From assembly GCF_021401085.1 (NCBI RefSeq), contig NZ_JACBFP010000015.1, forward strand, positions 1 through 44,707: 44,707 nucleotides of DNA. Direction: 5' to 3'. The notes beneath the pieces were generated by a model that saw nothing but the letters and a program-made list of their open reading frames with translations, was not told where the DNA came from and searched no databases. This DNA is from Chryseobacterium sp. R2A-55 (GTDB taxonomy: Bacteria; Bacteroidota; Bacteroidia; Flavobacteriales; Weeksellaceae). The translations under genes were made by a program, and so were the position numbers. The number at the start of each line of letters is the position of its first letter. The first letter of the stretch is position 1. Positions 32,768-41,804 of the stretch are shown one piece after another.

Positions 32768-33814
32768 TTAAGGTTTTCCTCTTTCATACTGATGCGGAAA
32801 AAAGCACTCTTCGTTTTCAGCAAAGGAATTTATTGCCGCCAAATAAGGATTCCTCAAAATTTCCCTTGCCACGAAAATCAAATCTGCATCGCCGTTTTGC
32901 AGAATTTCTTCCGCATGTTTTGCTGTTTTGATCAAACCAACCGCGCCGGTCGGTATTCCAGTTTGTTTTTTGATTTCGGAGGCAAGCGGAACCTGATACC
33001 CGTCAAACAAAGTGATTTTCGCACCGTGAATATTTCCTCCGCTGGAAACATCTACTAAATCTACTTTTTTAGTTTTAAGAATTCTGGCCAATTCGGTGCT
33101 TTGTTCCAGATCCCAACCGTTTTCGGCATATTCAGTTGCAGAAATTCTCACGAAAAGCGGATGGTTTTCATCCAGAATCTCATTTACTGCGTCAACAATT
33201 TCCAATAAAAACCGAATTCTATTTTCAAAACTTCCACCGTATTCATCCGTTCTGATATTAGATAAAGGCGACAAAAACTGATGAATGAGATAACCATGAG
33301 CGGCGTGGATTTCTACCAAGTCGAAACCTGCGTCAATCGATCGTTTTGCGGCAGTCTTAAAACTTTGAACCAAATTTTTGATTTCTTCAGCAGTCAACAC
33401 ATGAGGGATTCTTTCGCCTTCCATATAGGGAATCGGTGATGGCGCCACAGTTTCCCAGCCTTCTTCCACGGGAATTTGTCTTCCGTTCAAGGTGGAACCT
33501 TTTCTTCCGGCATGACCGAGTTGAATTCCGATTTTGCTTTCGGAGTTTTCATGCACGAATTTCACGATTTTGCTAAAAGCTTCTGCCTGTTCCTCATTCC
33601 AGATTCCGGTGCATTGGTTGGAAATCCTTCCTTCGGGAACCACGCCGGTTGCCTCCACGATGATCAGTCCGGTTCCTCCTTGGGCGCGACTTCCGTAATG
33701 CACGAAATGGAAATCATTTGGAATACCATTTTTTGCGGAATACATACACATCGGCGACATCACCCAGCGGTTTTTCAGTTCGAGGTTTCGGAATTTTATT
33801 TTTGAGTAGAGCAT
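32768..33814 (-). CDS. NADH:flavin oxidoreductase, old yellow enzyme family (NamA/YqjM-like)
   Basis: The 348-aa enzyme is an FMN-dependent ene-reductase of the YqjM/NamA class. SPMCMYSAKNG (with the Cys typical of YqjM), VEATGVVPEGRIS, IQLGHAGRKG, FDLVEIHAAHGYLIHQFLSPLSNIRTD in pieces and DLIFVAREILRNPY are the family blocks. It reduces double bonds of unsaturated aldehydes and ketones with NAD(P)H; the natural substrate is often unclear. Gene end is 177 bases from hemL on the opposite strand. A CAAAnnTA match on the + strand (33862-33869) marks a possible promoter. Confidence 0.93.
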   Translation of the reverse strand: MLYSKIKFRNLELKNRWVMSPMCMYSAKNGIPNDFHFVHYGSRAQGGTGLIIVEATGVVPEGRISNQCTGIWNEEQAEAFSKIVKFVHENSESKIGIQLGHAGRKGSTLNGRQIPVEEGWETVAPSPIPYMEGERIPHVLTAEEIKNLVQSFKTAAKRSIDAGFDLVEIHAAHGYLIHQFLSPLSNIRTDEYGGSFENRIRFLLEIVDAVNEILDENHPLFVRISATEYAENGWDLEQSTELARILKTKKVDLVDVSSGGNIHGAKITLFDGYQVPLASEIKKQTGIPTGAVGLIKTAKHAEEILQNGDADLIFVAREILRNPYLAAINSFAENEECFFPHQYERGKP

Positions 33815-33861
33815 ATTATTTTATTTGTTGCAGGCTATGCATTGGTTAGATTTGATCAATA

Positions 33862-33869
33862 CAAAAATA
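33862..33869 (-). promoter_or_regulatory. -7 box for the OYE gene
   Basis: On the minus strand the sequence reads TATTTTTG, a TAnnTTTG match, 48 bases before the start codon. A matching -33 TTG is not seen at the ideal spacing. Confidence 0.45.
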
Positions 33870-33924
33870 CGTTAAAAATGAGAACCGTCAGTTGTGAATT
33901 ACACTGAATAAACAGAGATTTGCA

Positions 33925-34062
33925 ATGAAACAAAATTTCTTAAAAACAAAATTTAGTGATGAAATGATGTCTTTTGATAAAAAGAGGACAAAATATTTGA
34001 CCAAAGTAAAAGAATACGCGGAGAACAACGGTGTTCAACTTTTCTGTTTAATGAGGGTATAA
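33925..34062 (+). CDS. Short ORF, possible small gene
   Basis: A 45-aa ORF is present in the otherwise empty 400-base region between the OYE and cytidine deaminase genes. The peptide is basic and helical (FDKKRTKYLTKVKEYAEN). No promoter box or family match is seen. It may be a small gene, a remnant or chance. The rest of the gap (33870-33924 and 34063-34191) holds nothing I can name. Confidence 0.3.
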   Translation: MKQNFLKTKFSDEMMSFDKKRTKYLTKVKEYAENNGVQLFCLMRV

Positions 34063-34191
34063 GGTTCAGCTGAATCGTGTTCTCTTTTGCTATTATTCAG
34101 ATAATAAGGTTTTGTCATCATGGACGAATTGCATCAATTATCCACTGAACCAACATTTCTCCAACTTTCAACAACCAAAACCATTTTTCCT

Positions 34192-34199
34192 TATCTTTG
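34192..34199 (+). promoter_or_regulatory. -7 box for cytidine deaminase
   Basis: TATCTTTG matches TAnnTTTG and lies 17 bases before the ATG at 34217. It sits inside a longer open frame beginning at 34112, so the longer start is not used. Confidence 0.7.
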
Positions 34200-34216
34200 C
34201 TTCCCGATTTTTAGAT

Positions 34217-34696
34217 ATGGAAAAAGAATTTAAAATCACTTTTGAAGCCATCGAGAATTATCACGCGCTTGATGAGACTGAAAAAAAACTGTATGACGCT
34301 GCACAAAAAGTTCGTCAAACTGCATATGCAGCCTATTCCCATTTCCATGTCGGTTGTGCGATTCTTTTAGAAAATGGTGAAATCATCACCGGAAGCAACC
34401 AGGAAAATGCGGCATATCCTTCTGGTTTGTGTGCGGAGCGAACGACCATCTTCTGGACTTCTGCCAATTTCCCTGAGGTGAAAATCAAGAAACTTTTTGT
34501 AATCGGTGCACCAAAAGACGCGGTTTCATCTACACCGATTCCACCGTGTGGAGCGTGCCGGCAATCAATTCTGGAATATGAATCGAAACAAAATGAGGCC
34601 ATCGAAATCTATTTTGCTTCTCTGGATGGCGAAATCTATAAAACCAAATCCATCCGGGATTTGCTGCCTTTTTCTTTTGATTCTTCTTATCTTTAA
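34217..34696 (+). CDS. cdd: Cytidine deaminase
   Basis: The 159-aa enzyme deaminates cytidine and deoxycytidine to uridine forms in pyrimidine salvage. The zinc site is complete: CAE in SGLCAERTT (catalytic Glu) and PCGACRQ. NQENAAYPSG binds the ribose. The short length is typical of the tetrameric type. The start at 34217 follows from the -7 box just upstream and gives the normal N-terminus. It has no clear operon partner. Confidence 0.95.
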   Translation: MEKEFKITFEAIENYHALDETEKKLYDAAQKVRQTAYAAYSHFHVGCAILLENGEIITGSNQENAAYPSGLCAERTTIFWTSANFPEVKIKKLFVIGAPKDAVSSTPIPPCGACRQSILEYESKQNEAIEIYFASLDGEIYKTKSIRDLLPFSFDSSYL

Positions 34697-34974
34697 AGGA
34701 TAGAATTCTTCTTGTCTAAATGATGTAGTTGATATGCTGCATATTTTTGACCATTAAGACCAAGAAGGAGTTAAGAAAATTCCTGCTTCATCTTGTTCAG
34801 ATTCTTACGAATTGATCAAAGGATTACATGTCAAAATGTTTAATTTTACTGTTTAATTGTCGTTTGTGTAACTTAACAATGAGAGCAGTGAAAGTCCCTC
34901 ATCACCTCATGTCCTTAATGTTGAAATAATAATTCAAAATGTTTCTCCAACATCAAATTTAAACTGAAATTTAA

Positions 34975-35862
34975 ATGAAAATAGCCGCAATAGATATCGG
35001 AAGTAATGCTGCACGACTTTTGATCAACGAAGTTCTGGAGCCCAAAAAAGGTAAGCCGGAATTTACCAAACTAAATCTGCTGAGAATCCCCCTTCGCTTG
35101 GGAATGGATGTTTTCACCAAAGGAGAAATCGGCCCCGAAAGGGAAAAGATGGTCGTGGATTCCATGAAGGTTTTTTCAGATTTGATGAAGATCTATGGCG
35201 TGGAACATTTTCGTGCATGCGCAACTTCCGCAATGCGCGATGCGAGAAACGGAAAGCAGATTATTGAAGAAGTCAAGAAAAGTTCAGGGATCGCCATCGA
35301 AATTATTTCCGGCGATGAAGAAGCTTCTCTTGTTTTTGAAAATCATATTGCAGAAGGACTGGACAAGGATTTTGCCTACCTGTATATCGACGTTGGTGGT
35401 GGTTCCACGGAACTAACTTTTTATGAAAATGGAAAGATGAAATATGAAAAATCTTTTAATATCGGAACCATTCGGATTTTAAATAATTTGGTAACGGAGC
35501 ACCATTGGAAAGAGTTGAAGGAGGAAGTTCGAAAAAACATCAACAGTAAAAAAAACGTAGTGGCAATTGGATCGGGTGGAAATATTAATAAGGTTTTTTC
35601 CATGAGTAAAACCAAAGACGGAAAACCGATGTCTATCTCCTATCTTAAAAAATGCCAGAAAGAGATGAGCGCACTTTCGGTGCCGGAAAGAATGGCAAAA
35701 TATGGCATTCGGGAAGACCGTGCCGATGTGGTAGTTCCTGCCTTAGAAATTTTCAACAGTGTAATGACATGGGGCGAAATCAACAAAATTTATGTCCCAA
35801 AAATTTCAGTGGCTGATGGATTAATTCACAATATCTATCAAAATATAAAAGGGAATAGATAA
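34975..35862 (+). CDS. Ppx/GppA family phosphatase
   Basis: The 295-aa enzyme is in the ASKHA exopolyphosphatase group. AIDIGSNAARLLI is phosphate motif 1, YIDVGGGSTELTFYE phosphate motif 2, ACATSAMRDA and ISGDEEASLVF are family blocks. It has only the core ASKHA domain (no C-terminal HD-type domain of E. coli Ppx), as in many short Bacteroidota members. It may hydrolyse polyphosphate or pppGpp; sequence alone cannot tell. The upstream gap (34697-34974, 278 bases) shows no gene or clear promoter. Confidence 0.92.
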   Translation: MKIAAIDIGSNAARLLINEVLEPKKGKPEFTKLNLLRIPLRLGMDVFTKGEIGPEREKMVVDSMKVFSDLMKIYGVEHFRACATSAMRDARNGKQIIEEVKKSSGIAIEIISGDEEASLVFENHIAEGLDKDFAYLYIDVGGGSTELTFYENGKMKYEKSFNIGTIRILNNLVTEHHWKELKEEVRKNINSKKNVVAIGSGGNINKVFSMSKTKDGKPMSISYLKKCQKEMSALSVPERMAKYGIREDRADVVVPALEIFNSVMTWGEINKIYVPKISVADGLIHNIYQNIKGNR

Positions 35863-36033
35863 AACAGGTGAAAACTGCGAACGATTGAATTTCACTAAAA
35901 CCTCATTTTATTAAACTTCATTTCCGACGTAACAAATTCTATATTTTTCTGATTTATTGCTTTTTAGTTTAAAAACTTACGGCAAAATGTACTATTTTTA
36001 ACTGCTGAATGGTTGTCAAGTTAAATAGATTCT

Positions 36034-38400
36034 ATGAACAAATACTCGCCCTTACTTTTTTTATTCCTTTCCAGTTTTTATTATGCTCAAAAAATATCCG
36101 GTTCAGTCACTGATCATCAAACCAAAAGAATTTCCTATGCCGAAATTATTCTTTCGCATGACCAAAAGAAAACCTCTGCAGTCACCGATAATGACGGGAA
36201 ATTTAGCCTCTCACTTCCATCCTATGGAACCTACGATTTGGCCGTCTATGTGAACGGTGAAAAAGAATATACAGAAAAAATCAATCTGGTAGAAGATCGG
36301 GAAATTACGATTCAGCTTCCTGAAAAAAGCAATACAGGAGAAACAAATATTGCAGCCGTCGCCATTATTGCAAAGAAAAAATTGGTGGAGCAAAAGGTTG
36401 ACCGCTTGGTTTTTAATGTAGAAAACTCTGTGGCATCACAAGGTTTAGATGCAATTGAAGCGTTGGAAAAATCACCAATGATCCGCATTTCAAATGATGT
36501 GATTTCCATCGCTGGTAAAAGTTCCGTATCAGTGATGGTGAATGACCGCTTGCTTAATCTTTCTGGGCAGGATCTCATTAATTATCTGAAAACCATTCGA
36601 TCAGATGATATTGCAAAAATTGAAGTAATTACCACGCCGCCATCCAAATACGATGCGTCCGGAAAAAGTGGAATGATTAATATTGTTTTGAAGAAAAACA
36701 CCTCTTTGGGATGGAACGGCACGCTGCAAAGTAGTGGCACTTACCGTAAGAATGTTTCTTACCGCGACGGTGCAACCATGAACTATCAAGGAAAAGAACT
36801 TTCTTTAACTGCCAATGCATCAATCGGTGAAAGTATTTGGGAAAACGAAAACTCGACTGTTATTACCGCCGAAAATTATTTGTGGAATTCCAAAAGCAAC
36901 AGCTTGGGAAAATACCGTTATAAAAGTGGCGGTTTAAAAGGGGAGTACAAGATTAATGATCGCAATAGCATCGGTTGGAATTATAATATTTCCCGCTCTG
37001 ATCCACGTAACACAAACAACACCACTACGTATTCTTTAATGAATGGCGAGGAAAACCGTTTCGATTCTGAAAACGTCGGAAGCTCCAGAAATACTTCCCA
37101 TAACGCAAGCGCATTTTATGAAATTAAGTTGGATACGTTAAGCAGCAAATTAAGCTTTACCGCCAATTTAATGAAGAATATTTCCGATACGTATAATGCC
37201 ATTTCTACTTTTAACGGTCCTGGAGTTTTTGGAAAAACTTTGGGAAACAGCAATTATCAAATCGCAAACGGACAAATAGATTTAGAAAAAAATACAGAAA
37301 AATTGAAAACAGAAGGTGGGCTGAAATATACCAATATTAGAAATAATTCGACCTTCAAATACTTCAATCAAATTAATGGAGAAGAAGCATTGAACACGCT
37401 TCGTAGTAATGATTTTCAGTATGAAGAACAAAACTTTGCCGCCTATGCAAGCAGCAGTTTCAAAATTAGCGAGAAACTGGATGCGAAAGTAGGTTTGCGA
37501 TATGAATATACCCTTACCAAAGGATTTTCTCCACAACTTAATGAGACCAATAAAAATCATTATGGCGAATTTTTTCCTACCGGTTATTTAACCTACAAAC
37601 CTAATGATGACAATTCGGTTTCTTTAAACTATACCCGAAGAATTGACCGGCCGTATTTTTGGAGTCTAAATCCTTTTAAAAGTTATATTTCAGAGTACGA
37701 ATATTACAGCGGAAACCCGAGTTTAAGACCATCAATCACCGATAATATAGAGATTTCTTATGTGCTGAAAAACAACTTTACTGTCGGGCTTTACGGATCT
37801 TTTTCTAAAAATGAAGTGGATCAGTTACAGGTAATCGACGGGGAAACCAAATATTCCACCAATCAAAACTTATACAACGAAAAAAGAGCAGGAATAAATT
37901 TGAATTTTAATTTTACTAAATTCTCTTGGTTAGAATCTTATCTTTCTGGGACGGCATTTTATGCGAAGTCAATTTCTAACTTCGAAAATGTAATTCCCTT
38001 ACAAGGATATGGCGCAAATTTCAGCATCAATAATAATTTCTTCCTGAACAAGAATAAGACCGTGGTTTACATTTTAGGATATTGGTTTGATGCAGCGTCT
38101 AAAATTGGAAATACCGCCTCTGGAAATATGAGTGGACTCTACAGCGGAATAAAGTTGAGTTTGATGGAAAAAAATCTGAATGTCAATTTATTTGTTAATG
38201 ATATCTTGAACACCGTAAAATGGTCCGGAACCGAATATTACCAAGGCTTTACATCAAGTTATTCCGGAAGCGGAAGCAATCAGAATCTTAATCTATCCGT
38301 GACGTACCGATTTGGGAATAAAAATGTGAAAGGCGCAACCAAACAAATTAAATTTGATGATCAAAACCGTGGCGGAGGAAGTCAGGGTGGAGGAAAATAA
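36034..38400 (+). CDS. TonB-dependent-receptor-like outer membrane barrel protein
   Basis: The 788-aa exported protein (signal peptide LFLFLSSFYYAQ) has an N-terminal carboxypeptidase-regulatory-like domain (about 20-95, KISGSVTDHQTKRISYAEI, TDNDGKFSL). A plug-like region follows (about 115-230, IEVITTPPSKYDASGKSGMINIVLKK), then a barrel of alternating strands (OMP_b-brl type) with YTRRIDRPYFWSLNP and YRFGNKNV near the end. A Gly-rich tail ends it. This outer-membrane barrel group often lacks a clear TonB box and takes up unknown substrates. No SusD partner lies beside it. Terminator at 38422. Confidence 0.9.
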   Translation: MNKYSPLLFLFLSSFYYAQKISGSVTDHQTKRISYAEIILSHDQKKTSAVTDNDGKFSLSLPSYGTYDLAVYVNGEKEYTEKINLVEDREITIQLPEKSNTGETNIAAVAIIAKKKLVEQKVDRLVFNVENSVASQGLDAIEALEKSPMIRISNDVISIAGKSSVSVMVNDRLLNLSGQDLINYLKTIRSDDIAKIEVITTPPSKYDASGKSGMINIVLKKNTSLGWNGTLQSSGTYRKNVSYRDGATMNYQGKELSLTANASIGESIWENENSTVITAENYLWNSKSNSLGKYRYKSGGLKGEYKINDRNSIGWNYNISRSDPRNTNNTTTYSLMNGEENRFDSENVGSSRNTSHNASAFYEIKLDTLSSKLSFTANLMKNISDTYNAISTFNGPGVFGKTLGNSNYQIANGQIDLEKNTEKLKTEGGLKYTNIRNNSTFKYFNQINGEEALNTLRSNDFQYEEQNFAAYASSSFKISEKLDAKVGLRYEYTLTKGFSPQLNETNKNHYGEFFPTGYLTYKPNDDNSVSLNYTRRIDRPYFWSLNPFKSYISEYEYYSGNPSLRPSITDNIEISYVLKNNFTVGLYGSFSKNEVDQLQVIDGETKYSTNQNLYNEKRAGINLNFNFTKFSWLESYLSGTAFYAKSISNFENVIPLQGYGANFSINNNFFLNKNKTVVYILGYWFDAASKIGNTASGNMSGLYSGIKLSLMEKNLNVNLFVNDILNTVKWSGTEYYQGFTSSYSGSGSNQNLNLSVTYRFGNKNVKGATKQIKFDDQNRGGGSQGGGK

Positions 38401-38421
38401 AAATATTGTACGTTTTGAAAA

Positions 38422-38449
38422 TGCGGATTTTTTAATCCGCAATTTTTTT
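38422..38449 (+). terminator. Terminator after the outer membrane barrel gene
   Basis: An 8-bp perfect stem (tgcggatt at 38422-38429 with aatccgca at 38434-38441), a 4-base T loop and 8 or more T after it. The convergent minus gene ends at 38450. Confidence 0.88.
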
Positions 38450-38941
38450 TTATCGAAGCCCCAATTCTATAATTTCTAAATTTTCTATTGAATCGTTAGT
38501 AATTTCAAAGCGCATCATGGTGCGCACCTTATGCCAACCTTGGTTTCCTGCAGCACCCGGATTCAAATGCAGTAATTGGTTTTTGTCATCATACATGGCT
38601 TTCAAAATATGTGAATGACCGGAAATAAAAAGGTTCGGAGGATTTTCGGAAATTTCTTTTTTGGCTGCAGGCGAATATTTTCCCGGATAACCACCGATGT
38701 GAATCATCAAAACTTCCACATTTTCGCAAGTGAACCTCAGGACTTCCGGGAAAATCTTGCGTATTTTGTCGTTGTCAATATTTCCGTAAACTCCGCGAAG
38801 GGGTCTGATTTTTTCCAGTTCTTCGGACACTTCCAAATTTCCGAAATCTCCGCAATGCCATATTTCGTCCACATTCTTTGCGTATTCCAGAATTCTTTCG
38901 TCCATATAGGAATGTGTGTCTGAAAGGAGTAGAATTTTCAT
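38450..38941 (-). CDS. YfcE/MJ0936-type metallophosphoesterase
   Basis: The 163-aa enzyme has all calcineurin-type metal motifs: LLLSDTHSY (DxH), IWHCGDFG (GD), GVYGNID (GNHD-like with Asn-Ile-Asp), MIHIGGYPGK (first His) and ISGHSHILKA (GHSH). It should hydrolyse a phosphodiester or phosphomonoester with two metals. Small members such as YfcE have broad in vitro activity and unknown natural substrate. It is divergent from truA with 87 bases between starts. Confidence 0.92.
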   Translation of the reverse strand: MKILLLSDTHSYMDERILEYAKNVDEIWHCGDFGNLEVSEELEKIRPLRGVYGNIDNDKIRKIFPEVLRFTCENVEVLMIHIGGYPGKYSPAAKKEISENPPNLFISGHSHILKAMYDDKNQLLHLNPGAAGNQGWHKVRTMMRFEITNDSIENLEIIELGLR

Positions 38942-39015
38942 GGTACGAAAATAATGGAATTTTCTCAGTCATTCACCCAAGAAGAATTTTATTCGCACAT
39001 TCGCACCATTTGTTC

Positions 39016-39023
39016 TAAATTTG
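39016..39023 (+). promoter_or_regulatory. -7 box six bases before the truA start
   Basis: TAAATTTG is a full TAnnTTTG match that ends 5 bases before the ATG at 39029. Transcription would start at or within a few bases of the ATG, so the mRNA may be leaderless. It also rules out the in-frame ATG at 38954. Confidence 0.6.
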
Positions 39024-39028
39024 CAGCA

Positions 39029-39760
39029 ATGCGCTATTTCATAGAATTTTCATACCACGGCAAAAACTATTTCGGGTACCAAATCCAACCCAATGAAATT
39101 TCGGTTCAGGAGGAACTCGAAAAAGCACTTTCCACCATTCTTCGCAGAGAAATAAAAACTACCGGAGCCGGTAGAACCGACACGGGCGTTCATGCTAAAA
39201 AGATGTTCGCGCACTTTGATACCGAGCAGATTCTGGATGAAAATCTTGTACATAAACTCAACAGTTTTCTGCCGCCGGATATTTCGGTTAAGCGGATTTT
39301 CAAGGTGAAAGATGATTTCCATGCGAGATTTGATGCGACTTTCAGAACATATGAATACTATATTTCTTTAGATAAAAATCCATTTACGCAGGACACTTCC
39401 TGGCAAATCTGGAAAAGGAATTTGGAAATAGATAAAATGAATGAGGCCTGCAAAATTCTTTTTGACTTTGAAGATTTCACCAGTTTTGCAAAACTCCACA
39501 CCGATAATAAAACCAATAACTGCAAAATCTACAAAGCTTTTTGGGAACAAAACGGTACTGAACTGAAATTCACGATTTCCGCCGACAGATTTCTCAGAAA
39601 TATGGTTCGCGCTATTGTGGGAACCATGGTTGAAATCGGCAGCGGCAAAATTATGCCGGAAGGTTTACGCACCATCATCGAATCAAAAAATCGCAATTCC
39701 GCCGGAACTTCGGCACCGGCACAAGGTTTGTTTTTGGTGGAGGTGGGATATGAATTTTAG
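39029..39760 (+). CDS. truA: tRNA pseudouridine synthase A
   Basis: The 243-aa enzyme makes pseudouridine at positions 38-40 of the tRNA anticodon arm. The catalytic Asp51 is in GAGRTDTGVHA, followed by the FDATFRTYEYYI and FLRNMVRAIVGTMVEIG blocks typical of TruA. The start at 39029 gives the normal N-terminus (MRYFIEFSYHGKNYFGYQ); the longer frame from 38954 would add 25 residues that include the promoter box. The message may be leaderless. Downstream the ABC exporter has its own promoter at 39925. Confidence 0.95.
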   Translation: MRYFIEFSYHGKNYFGYQIQPNEISVQEELEKALSTILRREIKTTGAGRTDTGVHAKKMFAHFDTEQILDENLVHKLNSFLPPDISVKRIFKVKDDFHARFDATFRTYEYYISLDKNPFTQDTSWQIWKRNLEIDKMNEACKILFDFEDFTSFAKLHTDNKTNNCKIYKAFWEQNGTELKFTISADRFLRNMVRAIVGTMVEIGSGKIMPEGLRTIIESKNRNSAGTSAPAQGLFLVEVGYEF

Positions 39761-39924
39761 TGGCGGAAACTGTCTGAATTTTAGATTGGAGGGTTTTAAA
39801 GGGACCGGAAGAGGTTTTAGTTTGTCTTATTCATGATTTCATTTGAGAGACCGAGGTTATCTTTCCAATCCCGAATCTTCGGGAGACGAATCTCAAAAAA
39901 ATTAGGCGAAGGTATTTTTTTCCG

Positions 39925-39932
39925 TATTTTTG
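39925..39932 (+). promoter_or_regulatory. -7 box for the ABC exporter gene
   Basis: TATTTTTG at 39925-39932 matches TAnnTTTG. It covers the in-frame ATG at 39930, so the ATG at 39951 is the start. Confidence 0.6.
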
Positions 39933-39950
39933 TACCGTTTACAAGAATCA

Positions 39951-41693
39951 ATGAAGAAGCAAAGTACCTGGGAAATTATCAAACGACTTTTCGTGATCGG
40001 CATGAAGTTCCGCACGTGGTTTATTTTCACGCTCGTAATTTCAATTCTACTGTCCATAATTTCTACCTACCGACCTTATCTTACAATGCAGATTGTGGAT
40101 ACGGACATCCTTCATCTCAAGGACAAGGAGCAGATGATGAAGCACATCTATATTTTGGTGGCGCTGGTTTTTGGGGAAACGATTCTGAACTTTTTCTTGG
40201 TGTACTTTTCCAATTTTATTTCACAAAACGTCATTCGCGATATTCGTGAACGACTTTATCATAAGCTGATTTATTTCCGAACTTCATTTTTCGACAAAAC
40301 TGCAGTGGGCCAACTCGTAACCAGGGCAGTAGGTGATGTGGAAACCATCGCAACCGTTTACACCGACGGATTTTTGATGGTTTTCGGGGATATTTTGCGG
40401 ATCGTTTTCGTGCTGTTCATGATGTTTCAGGTGGATGTGCACCTGAGTTACATCTCATTGGCAATTCTTCCGCTGATGGTTTTGATCACCAGGTTTTTCC
40501 AGAAAAGATTGAAAAAAGCATTTGGCGATGAAAGAACCTGGACTGCCAATCAGAATTCGTTTGTGCAGGAACGTCTTTCGGGAATGACCTTGATCCAGGT
40601 TTTCAACCGCCAACAGGCAGAATTCAAGAAATTTGATGAAATCAATATCAATTTAAAGAGTGCCTTGCTGAGGACGGTTTTTATTTTTTCATTGTTTTTC
40701 CCGGTTGTAGAACTGATTTCTTCTTTATTTATAGGATTCATCCTGCTCTATGGTGGATTCATCACCATCAAAGCCGGCGCAGTGATTGCCTTTATTCAAT
40801 ATATTTCCATGTTGATCCGTCCATTAAGGCAAATTGCGGACCGATTCAATAATATCCAGAGAGGAATTGTGGGAGCAGAAAGGGTTTTAGGAGTGATGGA
40901 CGAAGATTTCAACCTTCCCAATCATGGAAAAATAGTCAAAGACCACTTTGATGGAAAAATTGAATTCAAGGATGTCCACTTTTCCTATGATGAAAAACAG
41001 GAGGTTTTAAAGGGCATCAGTTTTACAGTCAATCCGGGAGAAGCCGTGGCCATCGTTGGTGCAACCGGTGCTGGAAAAACCACTATCATCAGTTTAATGA
41101 CGCGGCTTTATGACATCAGTTCGGGGAAGATTCTTTTGGATGATGTGGATTTAAAGGATTATGAGCTGTATAATCTCCGAAGTCATGTGGGAGTGGTTTT
41201 GCAGGATGTTTTCCTTTTCCATGGAAGTATTTTTGAAAATCTTTCATTTGGTGATGAAACCATCACCTTAGATAAAATCCGTAAAATAGCAAAAGAGATC
41301 GAGGTGGATGATTTCATCATGTCGCTTCCAGAAGGGTATGACTATGTCGTTCGTGAAAGAGGTTCCTCAATTTCTTTGGGTCAAAGACAGCTGCTCTCGT
41401 TTTTAAGGGCGTACTTGACCGATCCGAAAATCCTTATTCTTGATGAAGCCACATCTTCCATAGATCATGAAAGTGAAAAACTGATTCAAAAAGCCACCGA
41501 AAAAATTACCCGGAACCGAACCTCTATTATTATAGCTCACCGACTTTCAACGATTGAAAAAGCCGACAAAATCATTGTAATGGATCAAGGAAAAATCGTG
41601 GAGGAAGGAAAACACATGGAACTTCTAGACAAAAACGGATATTACGCCACGCTCTACAAAGCCCAGCTGAAAAGGGAAGTGGAGGAAGGCTAG
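39951..41693 (+). CDS. ABC exporter (membrane and ATPase in one chain)
   Basis: The 580-aa half-transporter has an N-terminal six-span ABC membrane domain (about 18-310) and a C-terminal ATPase. Walker A is GATGAGKTT, the Q-loop is in VVLQDVFLF, the signature is ISLGQRQLLSF, Walker B is ILILDEATSS and the H-loop is in IIAHRLST. It would act as a homodimer or pair with another half. Such MsbA/multidrug-like exporters move lipids or drugs; the substrate is not predictable here. The start at 39951 follows from the -7 box. A terminator lies after the gene. Confidence 0.95.
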   Translation: MKKQSTWEIIKRLFVIGMKFRTWFIFTLVISILLSIISTYRPYLTMQIVDTDILHLKDKEQMMKHIYILVALVFGETILNFFLVYFSNFISQNVIRDIRERLYHKLIYFRTSFFDKTAVGQLVTRAVGDVETIATVYTDGFLMVFGDILRIVFVLFMMFQVDVHLSYISLAILPLMVLITRFFQKRLKKAFGDERTWTANQNSFVQERLSGMTLIQVFNRQQAEFKKFDEININLKSALLRTVFIFSLFFPVVELISSLFIGFILLYGGFITIKAGAVIAFIQYISMLIRPLRQIADRFNNIQRGIVGAERVLGVMDEDFNLPNHGKIVKDHFDGKIEFKDVHFSYDEKQEVLKGISFTVNPGEAVAIVGATGAGKTTIISLMTRLYDISSGKILLDDVDLKDYELYNLRSHVGVVLQDVFLFHGSIFENLSFGDETITLDKIRKIAKEIEVDDFIMSLPEGYDYVVRERGSSISLGQRQLLSFLRAYLTDPKILILDEATSSIDHESEKLIQKATEKITRNRTSIIIAHRLSTIEKADKIIVMDQGKIVEEGKHMELLDKNGYYATLYKAQLKREVEEG

Positions 41694-41730
41694 TAAAATA
41701 TCCATCCATAAGAAATTATTTAGCAAATAA

Positions 41731-41758
41731 AAAACTTCGGACACCTGTCCGAAGTTTT
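41731..41758. terminator. Bidirectional terminator between the ABC and ALDH genes
   Basis: A perfect 13-bp stem (41731-41743 with 41746-41758) with a 2-base loop and A/T ends lies between convergent genes. It can stop both. Confidence 0.9.
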
Positions 41759-41804
41759 CATTTGAAGTGGGATCGCTATTTAATAGGGCAGTGAATTGTT
41801 CAGC

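Noticed and set aside
34112..34216. Longer N-terminus for cytidine deaminase
   Set aside because: The extra region contains the promoter box at 34192 and does not resemble the family.
39833..40249. 138-aa ORF overlapping the ABC exporter start
   Set aside because: It is an out-of-frame shadow of the exporter; the exporter frame carries clear membrane and ATPase motifs.
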